From Chelonoidis abingdonii (Eukaryota > Chordata > Testudines > Testudinidae), in contig NC_133776.1 of the NCBI RefSeq assembly GCF_003597395.2, forward strand, positions 38,273,679 to 38,337,678: a stretch of DNA of 64,000 nucleotides. The letters are read 5' to 3'. Shown here in pieces: positions 57,929 to 64,000 of this stretch. The notes below the pieces were generated by a model that saw only the letters and a program-made list of their open reading frames with translations, made no database searches and was not told the DNA's origin. Numbering within the stretch: position 1 is the stretch's first letter; every line of letters begins with the position of its first letter. The position numbers and the translations under genes are program-made.

Positions 57929-59164
57929 AGTGCTGACTTACTCCTATTGAATTAAATGGGAATTTAGGGTGTGTAAAGAATACAGCATAAGGCCCACTGT
58001 ATGTATTCTTCATAGAATGAGTATGTGTTCTGCCTAGTTATCTGCCTTTCTGGAATCTAAAATACCTAACAACATATAGGAAATATTTCCTGTTACTAAC
58101 ACTGATTAATAATAATAATAATATTAATATTGGTGGAAGCAATATTGGACAGGCTGGACAAAGTTAAAATAAACCACTCCAATAAGGGCATTGTGGTGCC
58201 TTCACCAAGGCTGAACCAGCATAATCTCTCTCCAGGGCACCAGCAAGCAACTTTGCCTAGCTAACAGCTCAAAAGGAACATCATCCTGACCTCCTCCTCC
58301 CCCCACACTGAACAAAGCCATGAGAGGAATCTTCAGTCCGCTGTCCCAGAAAATGGTGCTCAGTAAGGGACGGATAGGATAAATTGTGCTTTCTCAGTTC
58401 CACCCACAAAATCCCACTGGTTCACTGAAGGAGAATAGTCATAGATGAACAAACTGCATTATCTTTTTTTTTTTCAATCCTGGATAAAATGGCTTACAAA
58501 GTAAAAAGCTGTTCAAGTTGTTTCACAGCCATCTCAGCGTAGCATCCCAGGTCACTATGACCTTAATAGCATAACAGATGTCATTTTCACACAAATAACA
58601 GATGTTGAACTATATCTTCAACATACAAAGCACTCAGGCTTTCCTTCAACATCAGGCAGACACATCACATGCATTTGTAACATTTCCCCCAAGATTTTTT
58701 TCTTGAGATAGTCACACTATTGCAGCTGTTGCAAGGAAAATGCTATACTTCATTAATGTTTGAACTACACTCTGATAGCCTTTATCTTTGCATGATTATA
58801 AATGCAGACCAGCATTCTGCAGTCCTTTTTGTATTGTGCTCCCTTTAAAGCCCAGATGTTAAAATGGTGGTATTTATTATTCTCCAGTTTTATAGCTCAG
58901 GTGATTGAGTCTAAGGACTGTATTAATTTTTGGCATAAAAATATCCTCAGAATTGCTCTTTGTACCATTATCCCAAAAGTCTGCATTAACACCAATAGCA
59001 GGAGAACTGAAGACCACAGAAAGGAGGATGTGGGTGAGTAAATTCAGGTGTGTAGGAGAGAGGGCATATATAAGTGTATGAATTAGGCCCATTTGCAAGG
59101 TGACATAGTCTTTTTTATTTTAATTCTGCATGTCAATGAAAAGGGACTTAAATAGTAAATTCCT
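57929..59164. other. Intergenic, nothing recognised
   Basis: No gene is seen. A short (AAT)n run lies near 58107-58128. Confidence 0.55.
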
Positions 59165-59235
59165 GATTCCAAGGCTGAAATTTTGGCCCCATTGAACTTA
59201 ATGGGAGTTTTGCCATGGGCCCAGGATTTCCCATC
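59165..59235. repeat. Dispersed palindromic element
   Basis: GGCTGAAATTTTGGCCCCAT, TGAACTTAATGGGAGTTTTG and CCCAGGATTTCCC fit the palindromic unit seen at 20094. Confidence 0.5.
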
Positions 59236-59377
59236 AGGTCCATGGACAGCAAGAGGAGTTTAGTAACTAGAATGCACAGTGGGTCCCAAAAATGGGCTCT
59301 GATCAACCCATGAGTTTGACCTCACAAAGCTCTAATGAAACAATCCCATGAGTCCATTCACTTCTAGTCAATGTGGC

Positions 59378-60094
59378 TGTGACACAGGGCAGCTGCTCTT
59401 TATGGGGAATTAGGGCCCAATCTGACTGTGACTGCCTTATGAAGGCCCCACCTGGGGATAATTTACTGCCCAAAATGGCTGATTAATAAACAAGCACCTG
59501 GACCTAAAAAGCTTCACCAAGTTCAGTTAGAGGGATCTCTGAAGGGAGACAGGAGATTTCTGAGGAGGGGAGTTCTTAAGAGAAACCTGAGCCAGAGAGC
59601 TGTGCAGGAAGCCTAGAAGGTAAGCTCCCTAGGGAACCTACCAGGACAAGGAACCAGTAAGAAGAGAAAATGAGAGTCTCCTAGATAGAGGGCTGCAGCC
59701 AGCAGACATCCAAGAGGGCTTGGTCTCAGCCAGGAGTCCACCAGACATTGGCCAGAAGCCTGGCCTGGCAAGGTCACCCACTGTCCATGGAGAAGAGTTG
59801 CAGTGGATGGCCTTCCAGAGAAAGGATATTATTCCAATAGGGGCAAGAGGCCTAACACCCGAGGCAGAGACTGGTACCAAAAGAACCCTGGAGGAAGAGC
59901 CTGGGTAGTGGTGAACACTGGACTCAGACAGAGGACATGGACTGAGAATGACCGAATTGCCCCACTGAGATGTAAGTCATATGTTCTGTGTTGACTGTGT
60001 GAACTTATTGATACCTGTGTGAGGGGGGAAAAATCTAGTAAAGGCTCATCCACAACACTATAACCGCATGCTGGATCAGCCTGGAATCGTGACA
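59378..60094 (+). mobile_element. LTR-like block (about 717 bp)
   Basis: It begins with TGTGACACAGGGCAGCTGCT and ends with TGGAATCGTGACA, so TG and CA ends are present. A purine-rich central part (CAGGAGATTTCTGAGGAGGG, GAGAGCTGTGCAGGAAGCC) and an AT-poor character fit a gypsy-like or ERV LTR. Flanks TGTGGC and GGTTGC do not give a clear duplication. Several short frames on both strands are unsupported. Confidence 0.5.
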
Positions 60095-61393
60095 GGTTGC
60101 AAGAGTGCAAATGAGCAGAGATTTTGTCACTACATGCAAAATACAGGTCAGAAGACACCACTACCTCCAGGACAGACAGGCTCTTTTACCCATACCCTGA
60201 ATCACCACAGCCCCAGACAGTCTCCATTGTGGAAGTCCATTGGAGTTCCAGGATCAAGTAAAGTCTATTGACCTCCATCAGAACTGCTCGGCAGGGGTGG
60301 CAAGGCAAACATTTCTTTCCAGTAAGATGGGTGAGTTTCCCCCTCCGAAAAGCTGACAACCAGTAGCAGAATTTCAAAATAAAGGCCTTGACTACTCTAA
60401 AAAGTTGTAATAGCAAAGTGCAACTGACACAACTATTTTGACACTGAGTTCAAGCTTGTTTGCTTCCCCTGGCACACTATAGTTTGCACAGAGTCAATCT
60501 GTATGGGCAAAAGCACTTTGCGTGGTGGGTAGGCATCCCACTGTCTTCTGCACTATATTCAAACACCCTCCATTATGGAAAACTGTCACCCAGTATTGTC
60601 TTCCGTCCTCCCCCAAAAATGTGAGTTATGCTGATTACATTAAAAAAATGTAGACCAGGTCTATGCAAGTAGGTGTATAGAAAATTAATTAAGATTTGTA
60701 AAAATTAGTATTTCATAATGCTGTAAGAGAAAGTAAAACCCAGTCTGAAAGATAATACAAAGTCAGAATCTCTGCTAGAAGCAGGAAGGTTTCTCTGAGT
60801 GACACATAGCCTTCCCAGGTTCCTTTTTCTCAGGCACGGATATTCACACTGAAGCATTTGGTGAGAAATAATCAGTTCTTGTATATTTTAATAATAATAT
60901 TGTTAACTCAATGGAATCATTATTTTCCCCATTTTAGTCTTAAACTGTATCTGTTGGCTAATGACATGCAATTAGCCACCCAATGTAAACAAAGCACAGC
61001 TGATACACAGAAATGTGTGTGGTCTTTTTTGCTATACATGCTAGAAGTGGGTTATTATTTCACAACCAGCAAAAAGAACTCAATGAAAGGAAGTGATGCA
61101 AGAACAGGGGATTCTGCAGTTTCCCAACAGTCTCTTGAAATGAAGCACATCTGGGGAAGGATATTTTTATTTGACTGGAAATATTAGAGAATAATATCCC
61201 CAGACATACGTGTTAGAGGTGAACAAAGATACATGTTTGAGGTGAACAAAGACTAGTAACATGCTCAATTCATATTCACTTGTATTATAAAGAGAATTTT
61301 GATGTGCCCCCAGTGTTCATGAATATTCCTGTGTCCCATTTCATGAATATTTGAATGCTCAAGCTTCAAATCAACTGCTAGTGAATAGAAAAC
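60095..61393. other. Intergenic, nothing recognised
   Basis: No gene or bounded repeat is seen. The 109-codon frame at 60858-61187 has no recognisable family. Confidence 0.5.
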
Positions 61394-61401
61394 ATTAAAT
61401 G

Positions 61402-61694
61402 CAGGGTTTCTCAAACAGGGGTCACCACTTGTGTAGGGAAAGCCCCTGGCAGGCCAGGCCGGTTTGTTTACCTGCCCTATCCACAGGTCCGGCTGCAGAT
61501 CACCACTCCAAGCCAATGGGGGCTGCTGGAAGCGGCACAGGCCGAGGGACATGCTGGCCGCCACTTCCAGCAGCAAACCGTGGCCACTGGGACCCACGAT
61601 CGGCTGAACCTGCGGATGGGGCAGGTAAACAAATTGGCCCATCTCGCAGGAGGCTTTCCCTTCACAAGCGGTGACCCCTGTTTGAGAAACCCTG
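61402..61694. mobile_element. hAT-type MITE, CAGGGTTTCTCAAAC family (293 bp)
   Basis: CAGGGTTTCTCAAACAGGGG pairs with CCCCTGTTTGAGAAACCCTG. A perfect 8-bp duplication ATTAAATG lies at 61394-61401 and 61695-61702. It aligns throughout with the copy at 57243 (AGGGAAAGCCCCTGG, GGTTTGTTTACCTGCCC). No transposase; open frames across it are fortuitous. Confidence 0.95.
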
Positions 61695-61702
61695 ATTAAA
61701 TG

Positions 61703-62287
61703 TAAGTGTTAATACTTTCTGACAAAATTTTGAACTGTATATTTAACGGTAAAATCAACAGTTCAGGTGTTGATTACTTACATAAATCATCCAATCAGGG
61801 AACAAACAATAGTAATGTTATGTAACTGTCCAACACAGCATGACAAACGCTTTGCTAGCATGCTACTGATCAGGAATCAATTTGCCAATTTCTTCAGCAG
61901 CCATTCTAAAGAAAGTGCCATGCTTGAAAGTATTCTATCTGTTTTCAGACAGTTGATGAACAGAAGAAAAGGTCACATTTGCATATTTCTTATTAATTGC
62001 AAGTTATTCATTCAGCTCCCATACATACTACTCACGCTTGCAGGGATGAAAACCACGAGAAAGTACACTCACGTAATAAATGAATTTACTCGCCATTCCT
62101 TTCAAGCTACCCACTCTTTTCATTCTGTCCAAATTACTCATCCATGTCCTTCTCGTCTAATGTCTTTTTGATAATTAACCTCACATTGCCCAAAATGCTG
62201 CTGCTAGAACCATGTCTCACCTGTCACATTAATCATTTCACCCTCCCTCTGAGTAATTTCAATGGCTCTCTGTTGGGCTATCATGTT
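61703..62287. other. Intergenic, nothing recognised
   Basis: A 134-codon plus frame at 61767-62171 has no recognisable motif, domain or splice context; I do not call it a gene. Confidence 0.5.
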
Positions 62288-62385
62288 AATAGATTTTAAG
62301 GGCACAAGAGACCATTAGCATCATGTTGTCTGACCTCCTACACAACAACAGGCCATAGAACCTACCTCATCTACTAATACTTGTA
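62288..62385 (-). mobile_element. CR1 LINE 3' tail fragment, worn
   Basis: AGATTTTAAGGGCACAAGAG, ACCATTAGCATCATGTTGTC, TGACCTCCTACACAACA and GGCCATAGAACC follow the CR1 3' end of the type at 56810, with substitutions. Confidence 0.7.
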
Positions 62386-62406
62386 CTAAGCCCACAACTT
62401 CTCATT

Positions 62407-62430
62407 AAAAAAAAACAACAACAACAACAA
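62407..62430. repeat. A-run followed by (CAA)n
   Basis: A run of A followed by about five CAA units, next to the CR1 tail. Confidence 0.9.
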
Positions 62431-64000
62431 ATCCCATGGTTGTGCTTTCAAGACTTTACATCATGCAGTCCTAGCTTCCATCTCTGACCTTGTCACCTTC
62501 TATGTGCCCATTACCCCCCTCAGTATCTTAATACCCTGTCCATCTCCCCCTTTCAGAAATACCTCAGGGTTTTCTTCCATGTTACCTCTTACGTTTGCAA
62601 TGCCCATCACAGACATGGTTTCTAAAGTGCCTTCTTTACCCCCTTCAAGTCTCGTCTAAAAAAAATAACCACCCTCTTGCCTATGAAAAGGACAGGGCTA
62701 AATTATTTTAAAAAATAATAAAATAGTGGTCACGATGTATATATCTCATTGAGCAACCACATGATCTTATTCCTTGTCCTTCTCTTCCCTTGCACCTTTC
62801 TCACATTTCTGGTTCTGACTCTCATTCATTGTGTCATATCAAATCAATTTTTCTGGGCAGGGACCATGTCTTTGTTTGGTGAGATAGTTACCATATTTCT
62901 GGGCACTCAGTAATATGGTATCATGCACTTGTGACTGTCTCACTCACCCTCCATCCCTAAGCCATTTAGTTGTGATTCTTTCTAAGACTGCAAACAGCTG
63001 ACTTTTAAAAGAGAAAGCTGCCAAAAAAATATGTCCTCCTTTCCCCAAAATATGGAATTTCCCTACCACTTTTCCCTGAGGGTTATCAACCTAATAGACT
63101 TTAGCTTTTTACCCTCGGCACTTTTGGCACTTGAGCTGGTGAAATAAAACATTCCAAGAATGTTTAACAGGAATAGAGTGCTCTTGTTTTTAACTCTCCA
63201 CATACTCCCAAATGGCTGAGTTATTTTTTATCAGACTTTTCACAAACATACACTCTCAAACTGAGACCAAGGCATCTATTTTAAAAGGTTCTCATTGCAG
63301 GTAAATCTGTGCATCCTCACAGCATACCATTGACAGGTACATCTTCCAGGACTGGATCCTCAGCCTGGAAAATTTCCACCCAAAATAATCACCATTTGAG
63401 AAAACAGGAGCTTAGAATGGAAACTTTTACACAAACCTAATTACTATTTAACAGTCATTATTGCTCTAGACATAATAATCTTAGCTTTAGCATTTCCTAC
63501 ATGCATGTACAAGAAAGAGTGGTTCACTTTGATTAAAAAGTCTTTACAATTAAACCTTAGGAAGCCACTGAACAGAACAATATGCCTAAAATTAAATTGA
63601 CCTCACAGGATTTTTCTCCAACCCAAGAACTGACAAGTTAGAACTAGGCAAATTCCCATCAGTGTTTTGAATAAGCATTGATATAAAGTAGTCTTTTAAA
63701 TATGAAAATTAATTAAAAAGCAGAAATTATGCAGGCAGCCACTGCAAAATTGGACAACAGACTATCAGCTGACTGTGTTAGAGTATAAAAATAAAATACA
63801 GCACAACTTATCAGGTGTGAAGTTATTCAACAACAGAACACGTGTGAAGGATATACGGTATATTTTGAATAATAGCTGCCAGAAATACTGTGATAAACAA
63901 ATCTTTTGTTACTAGAACCTATAGAATTCTGGCTAAAAAGAACTTTGCTAAATCAAGAACCAGATTTTCTCCTATATCCACTCCTCCTTGTAGGAGGTAA
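62431..64000. other. Intergenic, nothing recognised
   Basis: AT-rich sequence with pyrimidine-rich patches (62460-62660). No gene, repeat boundary or regulatory element is recognised. Confidence 0.5.

Noticed and set aside
61767..62171. 134-codon plus-strand open frame
   Set aside because: No recognisable motif, no splice or promoter context, and ordinary composition for chance frames in a window this long.
1..64000. CRISPR arrays, operons, phage or insertion-sequence systems
   Set aside because: No evenly spaced direct repeats with unique spacers and no prokaryotic gene layout; the content is vertebrate intergenic DNA.

Overview
This window looks like vertebrate nuclear DNA, most likely from a cryptodiran (hidden-necked) turtle. 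It is AT-rich, has very few genes and is full of interspersed repeats. The lineage call rests on three things: a tRNA-derived SINE of the turtle 'Cry' type at 11873-12031, CR1 LINE tails, and many short hAT- and Harbinger-type MITEs, all set in a background of old MIR fragments. There is no prokaryotic-style gene organisation.

I can support only one protein-coding gene: an intact KCNE4 (single-pass potassium-channel beta subunit) on the minus strand at 47757-48254, coding for 165 residues in one exon. A pyrimidine-rich splice acceptor lies 26 bases upstream of the start codon, so at least one 5' non-coding exon should lie at higher coordinates; I could not identify it. A candidate poly(A) signal near 47114 would give a 3' UTR of about 640 bases. 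The rest of the window is intergenic, consistent with the gene-poor surroundings of KCNE4 in other amniotes.

Layout: 1-17 kb is mostly unannotated sequence with a TIR element (2.3 kb), a hAT MITE (5.4 kb), a GC-rich repeat block (9.7 kb), the Cry-type SINE (11.9 kb) and a solo LTR (14.0-14.9 kb). At 17.4-18.3 kb a MIR is split by a Harbinger-type MITE, which has a hAT MITE at its edge. More hAT MITEs lie at 21.0 and 23.3 kb, and a tRNA-like composite at 24.1-24.4 kb. A CR1 lies at 29.2-30.0 kb, a hAT at 31.5 kb, a Penelope-like fragment with a decayed hammerhead-like core at 32.0-32.2 kb, and LTR-like blocks at 32.7-33.5 and 37.6-38.7 kb. Three MITEs are packed into 41.7-42.3 kb. KCNE4 follows at 47.8-48.3 kb. 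Beyond it are a second solo LTR of the 14-kb family (51.8-52.7 kb), further hAT and Harbinger-type MITEs (53.5-57.9 kb), an LTR-like block (59.4-60.1 kb), another hAT MITE (61.4 kb) and CR1 tails.

I found no convincing undescribed gene system. The most useful observations are structural: target-site duplications that define several repeat boundaries, a nested insertion whose order can be read, a hairpin-rich MITE, and a possible ribozyme relic. Repeat family names come from recognised termini, duplications and remembered consensus patterns, not from a database search.
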